Assembly (NCBI GenBank): GCA_950106755.1
Contig: OX467083.1
Span: forward strand, 35,025,029-35,089,028
DNA: 64,000 nt
From: Climacium dendroides
Taxonomy: Eukaryota; Streptophyta; Bryopsida; Hypnales; Climaciaceae
Direction of reading: 5' to 3'
The translations under genes were made by a program, and so were the position numbers. This document shows, one piece after another, positions 28,621 to 40,940 of the stretch (its first letter is position 1; every line of letters begins with the position of its first letter). Below the pieces are notes generated by a model. It had not been told where the DNA came from. It made no database searches and was given only the letters and a program-made list of their open reading frames with translations.

Positions 28621-29245
28621 TCAAATAGCAGTCATTTGAAAGGTGATAGTGCCAAGCAGAGCTGCAAGTGAATTCCGCACGAAGAAAGCAGGCAATATTT
28701 TCAATATTGGAACCTGCAGTGCCATTAACCCATATCGAGCGAGCATCATAATATATAAGATGAGTATTGCATAGCAACATACAACAGTTGGATGGCTAGC
28801 TCATAGATTCACGGCTTGTAGAGGCTTCTGAAACCTGGGCGCTAAAATTTGTTTGGAAACGATTTCCTTTTCTTATGTAGTCCAGATTCCCAAGTTTAAA
28901 ATACAAACCAGCAGAGAGGCTTCAAATGGAGAAGCAGACAGCTTATATCTAAAAATGCATCAGATACAAAAAATACAAGGTGAACAAGAACAAGGGTTTA
29001 GCAATATCAAATTAGGTGAGGGCATTGGAGCACCTGCAGGTTGAGGAATGCTCCGCTACAGAAGCTGTTTGCAATTAGGCAAATTTCACGAAGCTTCCAT
29101 TCGTCGAGTTGCACAACTGAGGACAAAGTACCACGAGGATATGGGCGTTCGATCTCAAAAAGTGTGAAGGCTTTGTAAAGAATGTCCAGAACGTCCCAGG
29201 AATGCAGAATAAGATACCCAGCATGTTGATACAAATTCTCAAATC
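28621..29245 (-). CDS. Candidate 3' exons of an unidentified gene
   Basis: Two minus-strand exons fit together. The first, 29,245 down to 29,034 (212 bases), follows a pyrimidine-rich acceptor ending 'gctgctcag', reads 70 codons without a stop from phase 1, and ends CTGCAG before a 'gtgctc' donor. The second, 28,713 down to 28,621, follows 'ggcactgcag', continues in phase 0 for 30 residues (starting VPILKILPAFFVRN) and stops with TGA. Together they give about 100 residues, helical-looking and hydrophobic at the C-terminus. The upstream exon was not found: a minus-strand frame at about 30,352-30,300 ends before a 'gtggat' donor but in the wrong phase. I do not recognise the family. The match of both splice sites and phase is the main support; chance is not excluded. 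Confidence 0.35.
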
Positions 29246-30562
29246 CTGAGCAGCAACAGCCGAAAAACATGACATAAGGAAGAGGACACTGAGACCGTTA
29301 AAGACTATTCTCCTCTGAAGACCCCTTTTGCCAGCAGTAATTCATCTCGTATAATTCACGTGATTGGTCTTCAATTAGCTAATGGCGTATGCATGACTTA
29401 GCTAAATGCCTCTGGATGGAATGGAAATGTGTCTGTCTACTGTATTTTTAATTGTGGTATAAACCCTCCCACTTTGAAATTTGTATAAGAATTCAATACA
29501 GAGTGATGAAGAGTTTATCTCAACAAATTTGCTCTTGTATGGTACAAGAGCCAAATTTGTTTTGGTGAATATTGGCTTGAATCTTGCCTGATTTTGACAT
29601 TGACTCCTTTAACACAAAGAAAAAATGTTTCATAAAATGCATGAAAATCACCAAACCGCTCTCAAAAAACACTAAATTCGCCAATATTTGGATGAAAGCT
29701 ACTTACTAATAGATAATTTGGTGGAAGATTCTATCCATTATTTCCTATTTCCTAACTTGGGTTTCAGGTCTATACATTGCAGGGAGCAAGTCGCACTACC
29801 AAAAAAATAAAAAATAAAAAGTGTCTGCTTGTACCCAGTCCTACTACATATGTGAAGATGCTTAAAGTGACGCGAATAGTATGAGCAAGTTTCTATTCTA
29901 AACAGCAACAGCCGGGAAACATTACATGCAGATCCTTAGGTGTACTCATCTACATCAGTTTCCAAGAATATCAGCACTCCAGTTTATACAAGGAGGTCTC
30001 GCCCCACCTACCAATAGGAACAGCATAATGGTGCTCAATTTTGACGGTAAAACCTAGAAATGGCAGATGGCAGGTGAGTTTACAGTAAAAGTTGTCGACA
30101 TTACTCAATAATCGCTGCATTGAGGATGTCCAGAGAGAGTTGCATGCATTTCATCGCCACGAAAGCAAACATCTGCATTACGATGCAACCAGGGAGAATG
30201 CAGCATTCAACAGAATACTCAGCTGAGCTTTGATACATGAATGAAATCCACCTAAACATAACGACACGAGCAACGAGTTGCAGTTGACAAGTGTTTCTGA
30301 TGTTGATCAGATTGAACACCGCACTGAGGTTCAACACAATCGAAAGCCCCAATAAAAACCCACGTCACACGAAATACTGACAAAGTGCAAAGCATTAAAA
30401 AACTAGGGCAAAGAAGTCATTCATACCTTCGTTTTGGGGAGCGCAAGCACACACCATACATAGCCAACGACCACCGAAACATGGCCACTTCAAAACTTTG
30501 TTCTACACGATCTCCCCTTTTCTACTTACTCCATAATTTTCCTCCGATCAAAAGAGAAATGC
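29246..30562. other. Intergenic or intron sequence before the tRNA
   Basis: Composition is more balanced than in the surrounding desert. A minus-strand frame at 30,352-30,101 (83 codons, cysteine- and methionine-rich) could include an upstream exon of the candidate gene at 28.6-29.2 kb, but I cannot join it. Nothing else is supported. Confidence 0.35.
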
Positions 30563-30567
30563 AAAAA
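30563..30567 (-). terminator. Pol III terminator of tRNA-Gly
   Basis: Five A on the plus strand, read as TTTTT on the minus strand, start one base after the tRNA discriminator base. This is the usual pol III stop. Confidence 0.85.
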
Positions 30568-30568
30568 G

Positions 30569-30639
30569 TGCGCAGCCGGGGAATCGAACCCCGGTCAGTA
30601 CCGTGGGAGGGTACTATGATACCACTACACCAGCTGCGC
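30569..30639 (-). tRNA. tRNA-Gly (anticodon CCC)
   Basis: The minus strand folds into a complete 71-base cloverleaf. The 7-bp acceptor stem is GCGCAGC paired with GCTGCGC, followed by discriminator A. The anticodon stem GTACC/GGTAC encloses loop CTCCCAC, giving anticodon CCC, which reads GGG glycine codons. The T arm is CCGGG-type with GGTTCGATTCC (B box), and the A box is TGGTGTAGTGG. There is no intron and no encoded CCA. All features expected of a functional nuclear tRNA are present, and a T-run terminator follows. It is the only tRNA I found in the window. Confidence 0.97.
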
Positions 30640-30982
30640 ATCCGCTATCCAGAGCTCTGACGCTGCTGCAAGCGGGTGAATCACGATGACTTATAAACTG
30701 TGCTTCACAAGGGACATGTAGAAATTGACCTCTGAGGAGAGTCGAAACACTGGCACAGTATATGTAAAAACATGTATAAATTTCCAAAGCTGATGCAGAT
30801 GCGGAATTGTGGAGCGCAGTCGGTCCTGGAAGGGAACTTGCACAGTCACCCTAGTAAAGCAGGGGCGCAGTGTTAGTGATGCTCTAATTTCTTACCGTAA
30901 AGAACTCTGAAAAACTAAGATATGGCACACACTGTTTCTGTCTAACTGAATGCAATTGATGCCTGTTTGTTTTACTCAAAAT

Positions 30983-31150
30983 AGTGAAATTGGGTTGCCT
31001 TGAGAATTAAGTTAGGTTGCCTTACCTAACAAAGTTACTCCTTGTCCACATGGAGGTGCATGCAACTCTTTAAACCTAGGCCATGAACCAATGTATCTAA
31101 ACCATACAACACACATGGTTTCTATATGACTGCATCCTTCTACACTAAAT
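30983..31150 (-). mobile_element. Reversed partial copy of TACACTAAA-ended MITE
   Basis: It starts 'aatagtgaaattgggttgcc', the reverse complement of the right end of 18,613-18,861, and ends at 'acactaaata' near 31,150. It shares 'ccttacctaacaaagttactcc'-like interior wording, the phrase about a 'ccacatggaggtgcatg' box, and 'ccatgaacca'. It is about 80 bases shorter than the intact copy. Confidence 0.5.
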
Positions 31151-31679
31151 AGGAGTTTTAAGGGGACCCATATTAATTAATTGACATTACACAGTATACA
31201 AATATCTCCCTTTTTCTATACATCAATAGTAATTGAAGTGTTTGGGGGCTATACATCATGTTTCAAACATCTACAATTTTTCACAATAAGTCCCTTTAAT
31301 TTTTTGGTCCCTTTAATACTCCTATTCAGTGTACAATACCAATACATATTTATAGAGTGGAGAATGTTAAGAAATTAGTGAGATGCAACCTAAATTCTCT
31401 ATTTTGTAAAAAAGCAAACAAACTATGTTTCGTTGACTAGTCAAAATAGAATAATAATTGAAATCCCTTTTATTTAATTTAAACTTTTTGTTTTTGTATC
31501 CACTCAAAAAAGGTAAAATATGGATGGGCTTCATTGAGTAGAATGATTGGACATTCTACTCATTCAATGACCCTCAAACAATTTTAGTCCATAAGTCATT
31601 GCATTATTTATTACCTATAAGAGATACTATAATTGTGTCCCAAATTCCATTGAATTCTCAAAATCTAATTAATAGAGAG

Positions 31680-32390
31680 CTGAAAATTGGAACTTGGGGC
31701 TTTACATTAGATCCTAAGTCCCACATCATTCAAAAATGCCTATACAATAGTACTTTGGGGGAGTTTGGGTATGAAGGAAGTGGGAATTAGAGGTTGAATT
31801 GTGTGTAACAAAAATGGAAACCCAACTTGGACTCCAAGCTCCACAAATTTTTTTTAATGAAAATTGAGGAGAAAAACACCACATAAAGCATTCTAGTGGT
31901 CTAAAATTCTATCTAAATCTACCCAATGCAAATTTGATGCTAAATGTGCCCCTAGTATGGATTTTTGACTTTATGATCAATTTTTTGGGCAATTAATTGC
32001 TATAAAATATTACATATGAGACAAGTTGGACCTTAGAGTTAGGACTTTGGCCTTCACACTATGAAATCCTTAGTCCCAACATTTGATATTTTTTATTCAT
32101 CTTCTACAACTCAAGAAAATTGGAATTTGGCCTTGAACTTAGACTTGGAGAGTTGAGACTTGGGATGTAGTGTGAAGTGCCTTGAAGAGTCTACTTCCAT
32201 GTTTATCCTATCCTTGCATTTTGGCAAGGGTAGGATCACCCACATGTGACTTTTAGTTTCCCAATCTATCATCTTTGAGATAGGTTTCCTAAAAGAATGA
32301 AGGAGAGTCAAGAGTTTGTGGCAAGGTCTTCCAAGTTCCAACTTCACGAGGTCCCCTTCATTATTTTTTTGAACCAAAGTAGGAGTTCAA
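31680..32390. repeat. Inverted partner of the 2.45-3.3 kb repeat
   Basis: Phrases such as 'ggaccttagagttaggactt', 'cttcacact' and 'tgaagtgcc' are reverse complements of phrases in 2,450-3,300, in reversed order. It is an old interspersed copy with no coding capacity. Confidence 0.45.
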
Positions 32391-33969
32391 TAGTTCTCAT
32401 CCCTCTCATTTTTAGCTTCCTCCCTTAATCCTAGAGCGCTGTGGGTGACATTCTGTGGTGTTTTGATGACAATACTGTGCGAGATGGAAAGAATTCAAAA
32501 GTATTTTTTCATCCATATTTTTCTTGTTGACCTTTCATGGTGGGTTATGAAAAGTATTTAATTGAGTTTGTAGTCTTGCAAGTGTTTGTCTTCACATAAA
32601 TGAGAAGTTAGTAAAACAAACAGATCATAGAATGTGCTATTTTAGTGTATTTTGGGAAGTTGTTGTTCCTTGCTCTAAATCTAAATTTTTTACACAAAAA
32701 TGATATTTTTTGAATTTGGGTCCAACTAACAAAATGAAGGTCATCTACTCTAGTTTTTACTCCAACTTGAATTTTGAAAAATTCCTAATATTGAATATTA
32801 TATTGCAATTTGAACTTTGAATGCATTTTCAATGTCTATTATTTTTTAATTATAGAATGACAAGGAAATTGAGTTTACACAACAATGTAATATACACACA
32901 TGGTGAGATTTTCAGATTTTTTGAAATAATTTTCTATTTGATGTGATTTTTCTTCACTTTTTCTTCAAAAATTCTCAAAAAAATCAATTTTCCACAAAAA
33001 AATCTAAATTTTTTGTGAAGTATAGAAGACATGTAATTTCATCTCTGAAAAATAAACATAAAAATTTTCATACATATCTAGTTGCATAACAATAACAAAC
33101 TTAACGATGGGTAGGGAGGTTTGAAATCAATGGTCATGGGTCCATCATTTAGGAGTTAAAAGCTCATGCAATTAAAAAAAAATCTTGCTAGAGAGTTTCT
33201 ATTTTTGATTTTTATACAGTCTTGTTGGATGAGCACATGCAAATGGCCCCAATTGTGGATTCTGACACTGATTTTGCCATTGATGGTGAATTTCTTTAAA
33301 ATGGTGGTATTCCTATAGAATGGCACTACATTCCATTAAAATGGCACTGAATATGTCAAAGATGACACGACATTCCATTAGAATAGCACACGGAGTATGG
33401 AAAATGGCAAAAAATCACCGCCATTTTAATGAAATTCACCATATTGCCTGATTGCCTCCGAAGCTGAAAGCTGGTCCAACAGCCCCACAGGCCCTTCCAG
33501 CAATAAAAACTCTCCACCATTCCCTTTCCGAGCCTCTGTAGCCCAGTCGCACGGCGCCTCTCATCACTGTTTCGGGGTGAAACTGAACTGGTCTGAACTG
33601 AACTAATGAAACTGGCCACCCCTCAAGAGTGAGCAGGAGAGTTTCGTTGTGGTGGGCATGTTTCAATTGGTTGAGGAGAAGCCGATGAAGATTGATAATG
33701 CTCACTTGGGTATGAAGTAGAAATTTCATTGGTTGTGCAGTGAGAGAAATCTGAAAGAAATCTTTGAGAAATCTCTACTACTACCAACCGGAGGTATTAA
33801 CTTTGTGAGTGCAAATCCACCTAACATAATCTACATACACGAAACTTTGTGGCATGTTTCAATTGGTTAAAGCGATCAAAAAGTTAAATAGCTCAACTCT
33901 CCTACATTCACATTATGTATAATAATTGCAAAGTAGGTCCTAACCCGCAATTATTCTTGTAAACTTGGT

Positions 33970-34002
33970 GATAACGTTGCGATAACTTTGCGATAACTTT
34001 GC
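33970..34002. repeat. 11-bp tandem repeat, 3 copies
   Basis: 'gataacgttgc' is followed by two exact copies of 'gataactttgc'. Confidence 0.9.
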
Positions 34003-36823
34003 GAGTACCTGGTCCATCAACTTACATCGAGAAGTGAATGATTCACCACACAAGTGTCCGTCTCCGCTCATTCATCTGAGGACATTATTGGGCGCCTCAA
34101 TTGACCGGTGCACATGAACAGGACTCCTCCTCGAAGGCTCCTCCTGGAAGGCTCCTTGCCCGTGTTGGAGGATGCACAAGAAGAAGCCAGTGCCTCGCTG
34201 GAAATCAAATCAGTCCGTGCCGAAACTCCACCGAGTCCATGCTTCCAGGCAACCTGACAACGTACGTTTCGGCCGAATGATTCTTGTCAATGCCCTTTTG
34301 TTGACGAAGTCGAGAGGAACTGACGAGCGAGCTGTTCTCAGCCAACACCGTCCCCCCAATTATGTACTGTAGACCAAGGAAACAATCAGTCATGCAACAA
34401 TCGGTAAGACCAGGGGGTGCGAAGTCAGCTCATGAGCTGCCGATTATGTCACGAGAATACAGTCACCTGCTTTGCTGATCCTGACACGCATTGAATACTC
34501 ACATAAGGTATTTTTAAACTGTATATTTGTGAATTGTATAAAATTTTGGATATTTGTACATAGAAAAATGGTATAAATCATGCACCCCATGGTCTTAACA
34601 CCAAGGTAGAGCCACCCATTCCCAACTAAGGAGCCATGTCCAATGTGGAGGGTGCTCTATTTCAAACCGGCAGGGCACTCAAGATTGGAACGTGTTTTTT
34701 CCTCTTTGGAATATGTGTTTTTCTCTTTTCCAAGGTCGGGACAAATAAGGTCATGACACATGTCCCAAAGTGTGCACAAAGTAGTAAACAAGATAGTAGG
34801 AAGAAGTGAGCCGGAAAGTAGTTTGGCTATGAGCGGAAATGGAAGACTCTACAAATTGGCTATGGATTTGGAACACTTTTTGGCTCCCAAAATTCATAGT
34901 AATTTCGATTTCAGCAATAAAATTACAGAAAATTCATAGTCCCAATATTTCTTATCTCTCTACATGAGAAAATTTTCCACTACCTCACATTGCTCCTCAT
35001 CTCTCCTAAAATCCCTTAAGTGATTAGGTATACTAGGTGGTTCTACCTTAGAGAGCAAGCAAGGGTTTTGTAGATTCTACAAAATAACAAACTTGTAGGT
35101 TGAGTTGGTCTGTAGAATGTGCAGATCCCTGCCCACTCTTTAGTATGGAACATGCCATTGGGTTTAAGCAACTTCATAATTTCAAAACTATACGGTCAAA
35201 CAATTTGAATTTTTTTGAGGTGCTCACTCTCAATGTGAACTACAAGATTTTATGGTTAAATTCTATCCAATCTCAATGCAAGAAAAAAAAATGAGCAAAC
35301 AAATTATTCAAGTTCTTAGGTCATTAGGGGTTAATCCACCATGTATTGTATTTCATCAATCTCAAACTCCTTACTCCTAATTTAAATTTGAGCCATAAAA
35401 ATGAACTTTTTTAAATTTGAGAATAACTAATGAAATGAATATTAATAATGAAGTGTAGTTTCTATTCTAACTTTAATCCCTAAAGGACCAAGTGTCGGGG
35501 AGGTAATGATGAAGTAAAAAATGAATGGATGATCATGAAAATTTGACACAAGATGTAGATATTTGTCCCCTTTTGAGGGAATATGAAAAAATCCAATTGG
35601 ATACCAAGAGCTAAAGTTATGGCGCCTGAAAAATTCAAGCACCTTGGGCAATTTGGGTATCTTTTGCAAAATTCTTCATCTACTTCTAAAATTTGACATA
35701 TTATTATGTAACTAATATGATAAAATATTTTTTCATATAGTGCAAATATTTGTCTCTAAGTTTCCACCATCTAGATTTTAGAAAGGAAATCTCTTCATTA
35801 CAGTGGAAATCATCAAAAAATGACCAATGTATTGACAATTCACTTAACATCAAAAATATATTGCAAGGTGATTTAGAATAAGATAGACCTCATATTTGTT
35901 GTTGAAATTGTGTAAGAGTGTACTACATAAGATGTCATACTTGATGGTGTAGAGGTACAATTGTATAGAGCAAAATTTTTACTTTAAGGCAACTTGAAGT
36001 TTTTTGACCTGATTTCACCGGATTGAATAGAAGTTTTTTTCACTTCAAACATTATAATCTTTCAATCTACATGATCAAATGGACTGAAATTTTTTACAAA
36101 CATATTTTCATAATAGTGTACTAATACTTTTATACAATTGAAGTTCAAAAAATGTTTTTACTACTAGTTTTGGCCAATGCATCCCCAAATGGTAGTTTTT
36201 GACAATTTTTCTTGAAAAACATCCCTAATCTTTTAAAAGTTTAAATTTAAAAAATTCCTAAAATTGAATATTTTATAGAAATTTGAATTTTGGGCCTTCA
36301 ACCATGGTCTATTGATTTTATTATTATAGAAATATATGATAAATTATTTTACTCTAAGATATTCCATGGTATTACATACCCCTGTGGAAAAATTATATAG
36401 TTTTCATGAGCTAATTTGGGATTAGATATAATTTTTTTTTAATTCTTAAAAAATCACAAGAATTTCAAATTTTCACAAAAAAGCCTGAAATTTTTATGAC
36501 TTATAGATAACACGTGATTTCACCTATGAAAAAATTCAAAAATAATTAGTCACAATAAGGGAGCAAATATAGTGTGAAGATTTTGCTATTCATTTAATAT
36601 ATGTTCATAGGCTTGTCCTTTTTGGGTTAAGTGTAATCCTACCACAAAGATTTTTAATAAAATAATAAATTAGAAGTAAAGATATTTCTATAAAATATTA
36701 GAAATATCATTTCATAAAATCTTCCCACTTGAACTATTTTTAAAATATCTCATGTCATAGCAATAAATGTTTTGCTAGTTCCTATGAGTTATTTTCCTTC
36801 CCACATTTTTAAAGTAGGCCTAA

Positions 36824-37269
36824 TGTCAAGAATTCTAAGAGACCATGAAGGGCTAAAATCTCATGAGGATAGTGACAATACCTTTTTGGTACACTGTGTG
36901 ACAATGTACAAAAATTTTAATTTTAATTTTTTAAATCCAGCACCCCCTTTCCCCCTCCCAAAAAAATTTAAATTAAATTTTAAAATTTTTTGGGAGGGGA
37001 AGGGGGTGTTGAATTTAAAAAATTTAAATTAAAACTTTTTAATTCAGAATTCCCCCCCTCCCTCCCCTCTTGTAATTTTTAGGGGGGGGGGAGGATTTTT
37101 CAGGAAATCAACAATGATTTCAAAGAGAAGCATTTTTCTTAAAACAATCAATGGCCTGTTATTTTTTTGAGAGAGGGGGGGTGGGGTAATCAATTGACAG
37201 GGGTGTGCAGCCACTTTTCAGCTCATTGTCAAGAATTCTAAGGGACCATGAAGGGCTAAAATCTCATGA
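36824..37269. repeat. 43-bp direct repeats bracketing a palindromic insert
   Basis: A 43-base segment starting 'tgtcaagaattctaag' and ending 'aaaatctcatga' occurs at 36,824-36,866 and 37,227-37,269 with one mismatch. The roughly 360 bases between them hold a C/G-rich near-palindrome and further poly-C and poly-G runs. Either the insert arrived with a duplication of its flank, or it grew by template switching. Confidence 0.85.
36915..37034. repeat. 60-bp-arm near-palindrome with C/G blocks
   Basis: The left arm (36,915-36,974) and right arm (36,976-37,034) are near-perfect reverse complements. The left arm carries 'cagcacccccttt' and 'ccccctccc' between A/T tracts; the right arm carries 'gggaggggaagggggtgtt'. 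There is almost no loop, so it could extrude a cruciform. More poly-C (37,051) and poly-G (37,082) runs follow. Confidence 0.85.
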
Positions 37270-40077
37270 CCATAAACTCTCTAAATTTAATTGATCTTGT
37301 GGATCACTATGTTGAATTTAACACTAAATAGGCATTGCCCATTTATGCTCTCATGGGTTACACCTAGATCATACAAAATATCATTATTATTTTTCTTCAT
37401 GAACTCTCACTTTCCACGATTATATCTAACAAATTGGGGATATCATTGAATGCATCTAGTTCTAGGACATGCTTTACACTATGGTGGAGAAGTGCACCGG
37501 TCAAGAATTGTAGGAAAATGGAGCAATATGATTGGAACAAATTTCTTTCTTCATTAGATTGAGTTTATCCTAATGGCCAAGACTTGACTAGTCGAGAACT
37601 TCAAAATGACATGGTTGCCTATGTGGCAAGACTTTTTATAAGGAGAGTTCAAGTTTCTTGGTCGTCCTCACTTTCCCTCAAAGACAAAAGACTTAGCTTT
37701 TAGAGAACTCCACCTTCATTAAAATCTTATTTCATGTGACAAATTTGATGTTTTTGAACTATTGTCAATTTTAAAGAGCTATAACTTTTGCATCTAGTGT
37801 CAGTTTTAATAAAACTTATTGGAAAATTTGTATTATATCTTCTAGCTTTTGTGGTTAATATTTTAAGTGATTCCAAAATTTATTGAATTTTTGGGAATTA
37901 TTTGAATTTGTAGAGGGGTTTTTCATTCACCAAAGTTCATTTTCATGACTACAAGACTACATCTGTATTTTTAAAAAACACCCTCCAAACATGGAATTAA
38001 GTGTATTGAAATTAAAATTTTACCACAATAAATAGAATTAAAGGGAAATCTAAAACTATATTTAAAAACATTTTAAAAAATAGACATTCAGTGAAGGAGA
38101 AACAAGCTCCAAAGTTGCAGCCATCAAAATGCACTTTGGTGAACCAAAATTGAACCCCGTATATTTAAACGATTATCCAAACTCAATATATATTGGATTC
38201 ATTTGAATTTTACCATACAAACTAGATGCATTTCTTTCAAGTGCATTTTTTTCAACAAGTTCTATTGAATTTGGTCCCTAGATGCAAAATTTATAACTTC
38301 TCAAAGTTCATTGCAGTCCCAAAAATATATAAAATATGTCTATGGGAACCATTAGGGATTATGATTTCTATTGTAGTTGGCCAAAACTCTCCTCTTGTTG
38401 AAGTTGGCTAGTGGACTTCAATTTGTGAAGTTGTCAGAAGATTTTTTTGGTTGGTGTTTATACTACAACTAGTCAAGACTTTTTAAGGCATCATTTTATT
38501 GTCTTTCCATCTTGTTCATCATCTCCTTGGTTGCTTCAAATAACCATGTCTTGGCCAAAACTTCTTGGCCAATTGGTGCACTTAGTCTCCATTTTAGTGT
38601 AAAGCAACCTTTAGTTTGACTTTGGTATAAACCACCCCTAGTTAAGCAATTTTTGGAGGACCAAATATATATTTTAAAACAATTCCAAAGTTTTGATAAT
38701 AATTGACAACTTTCATTTGAGTTTTCTTACACCCAAAACATTTGTTATTGTTTTGAAGTGTGTATAAATTGTGAATTGCATACATGAGGTAAACATGTGG
38801 TGAGCTCTCTAAATCTAACATTTACTATATTGATGAAGATTTTGGATATTGGTGTGGATGATCATACTAGATTAAATTTAGTACAATTGTGTTATTCTTT
38901 CATCTCAACTGCACTAGGAAAAAAAAGATAATTACAAGGGACTAGTTTGCTATTGGGGAATTTATAGCTAAAGTATACAAGTTCTTTTGGTCACAATGTG
39001 CTACCAAGCGGTGTTTTGATAGACTTGAAAAATGCCTATGGTAAATGTACATTGAACTTGATGTGGAAGTTCATTTGGAGGAGATTAGGGCTAACCAAGC
39101 TCCATGACCATCCAAAAATAAAAATTTAAAAATCTCCAGGTACTTGAAACTCATACATAAACATGGGACCAATAGTGTTTCATCTTAGTGCATAGTTCTC
39201 ACTAAAATTTGGAATTCTCACTAATACAAATTAAATGATTTTCAAAATTTTATACTCAGACCTCTAAAGTTGTAGGAATCTTATTTTTAATATTCATGTT
39301 ATTTTAGTTTTTCTTTGAATTTCCTATTTAACTTTGAAATTCATTAAAGTTTTAAATTAGTTTTATGATTTCAAATAAGCATATATTTGTTTTTCAATTT
39401 TCAAATGTGCATTTAATAACATTTAATAAGGGTAGAAAGGTCTTGAATTTTTATGGTGAAGTTTGTGTATTAGATGTGGCAAGAAGTGGAGATATTCTAG
39501 TTTAGATTTGGATGCAAATATTAAAAACTTGAATGCAAAACTATTGCTAATTGAGCATGTTTATACACCTTCATAGTGCAAAACAAGATTTTGTGCACAT
39601 TAGTGTTGAATAGTCCTACTTAATTTGACTTAATTTATGAATTGCAAAAAATCTTTAAAGTTGCAACAAGTGTGTAGGTACGAAGGAAAAGTACTATGTC
39701 ATTAAGTAGAATTTCCTACTAGTATTTATATATTTTTTATATTATATTTTCTCTCACATCTATAATTCTATTATACCATTAGCCCTTTACAAAATAGAAA
39801 AGATTTTAACTCCTAAAAGACAATTGTCCCTCAAAAGGGACAATCAAAAGTATGGTTGCCATTTAAAATGAAGTCAATTTTGGATGGATGTTTTCAAAAT
39901 TTTGATAAAAGGTGTGGAAATGTATCCCTTTTGTAAGAATATACATTCTTTCCAATCAAAAGCTATAATAAAAAGTTATGCAACACAAGGCTTTTGGGCT
40001 AGATTGGATCTCTTAGTCAAAATTTGAAAGAAGTCTATTTTTACTTCTAAAATATGGCAAACATATACCTAATACAA
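37270..40077. other. AT-rich intergenic DNA
   Basis: No gene or RNA supported. Occasional resemblance to the TTAA-family interior occurs, for example at 39,815 onward. Confidence 0.5.
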
Positions 40078-40283
40078 CACTATAAGAAACTGGACTTTTC
40101 CAATGTCCTGGTAGATGGATTTAATTGGACATCCAATGTGACAATCTATGTTTTTATATCAACATTGATGTTCAATATAACATGAAGATGTTACACTAAA
40201 TATCATTGTTGATATAAAAATAGAAGTTGTTACATTAGATGTTCAATAAAATTTGCCGGCTTAGACCTAGGTTTCTTATAGTG
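40078..40283. mobile_element. CACTA-like hairpin MITE, 206 bp
   Basis: The ends are CACTATAAGAAAC and GTTTCTTATAGTG, a perfect 13-bp terminal inverted repeat of the CACTA (En/Spm) type. The interior also folds back: the block from 'ttggacatccaatgtgac' to 'tatatcaacattgat' mirrors 'atcattgttgatataaaa' to 'ttagatgttcaa'. The whole unit therefore forms one long hairpin. No 3-base target duplication is obvious. It is non-autonomous. Confidence 0.8.
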
Positions 40284-40940
40284 TGTAGTATGCAATATCA
40301 CAAAAAATATGTATTGTACTAAATTTCACCCTAAGAAAAATCCAAATTTGTTGACCTTGTCAAATAAGCTAGAAAAACACTTTTTGCTAGACCTCATATC
40401 CTATAATCATGCACTCTATATAATCTAAGTTTTCAGTTATTTTCCAAACATTTTTATTATTGTTTAATATATGTTTTATCGCTCATGCTCAATGCAATAC
40501 ATAGAAATTGAATTTTTTGATACTTTTTGCCCTAAAATGTATTCTTTTGAAAAAAAAGACTTTGCAATATTTGTATTTTTTCATACAAGCTAATACAAAT
40601 TTGATATTTTCTAACACTAGTTAGCTATAAGAAGATTATAATCCTTCTCATTGAAAGCTTTTGGATCAATAACCCTAAATAGTCTTAATATATTCAATTG
40701 GATTACATTGTAGACAAGATATGCTGGAGAACAAATTTTCAGTCAATGAAAACTCAAAAACTTGAAAAGATTAAAATAATATCACATTTTACTTGAAAAT
40801 TTTGAATCAAAAGATCCTAATATGAGAGAATGATGTGGAAATTGTTTTTTACTTTGCACAAGTAATGCATAAATTAGATTCCCCGAAATTTGAGTCAAAC
40901 ATACTAAAGAGAGGTGAGTTTGAACAAATTCTAGGGATTG
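40284..40940. other. AT-rich DNA, decayed repeat
   Basis: No gene seen. Parts resemble the reversed TTAA-family interior, with 'agaaattgaattttttgat'-like wording. Confidence 0.4.

Larger units (their letters stand above)
30640..36823. other. Gene-poor region with dispersed repeats
   Basis: Contains a reversed TACACTAAA-type MITE piece (30,983-31,150), the inverted partner (31,680-32,390) of the repeat at 2.45-3.3 kb, and decayed TTAA-family sequence at about 35,320-36,230 beginning near 'ttaggggttaatcc'. A more balanced-GC stretch at 33,430-34,480 has overlapping frames on both strands but no recognisable product. Confidence 0.45.
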
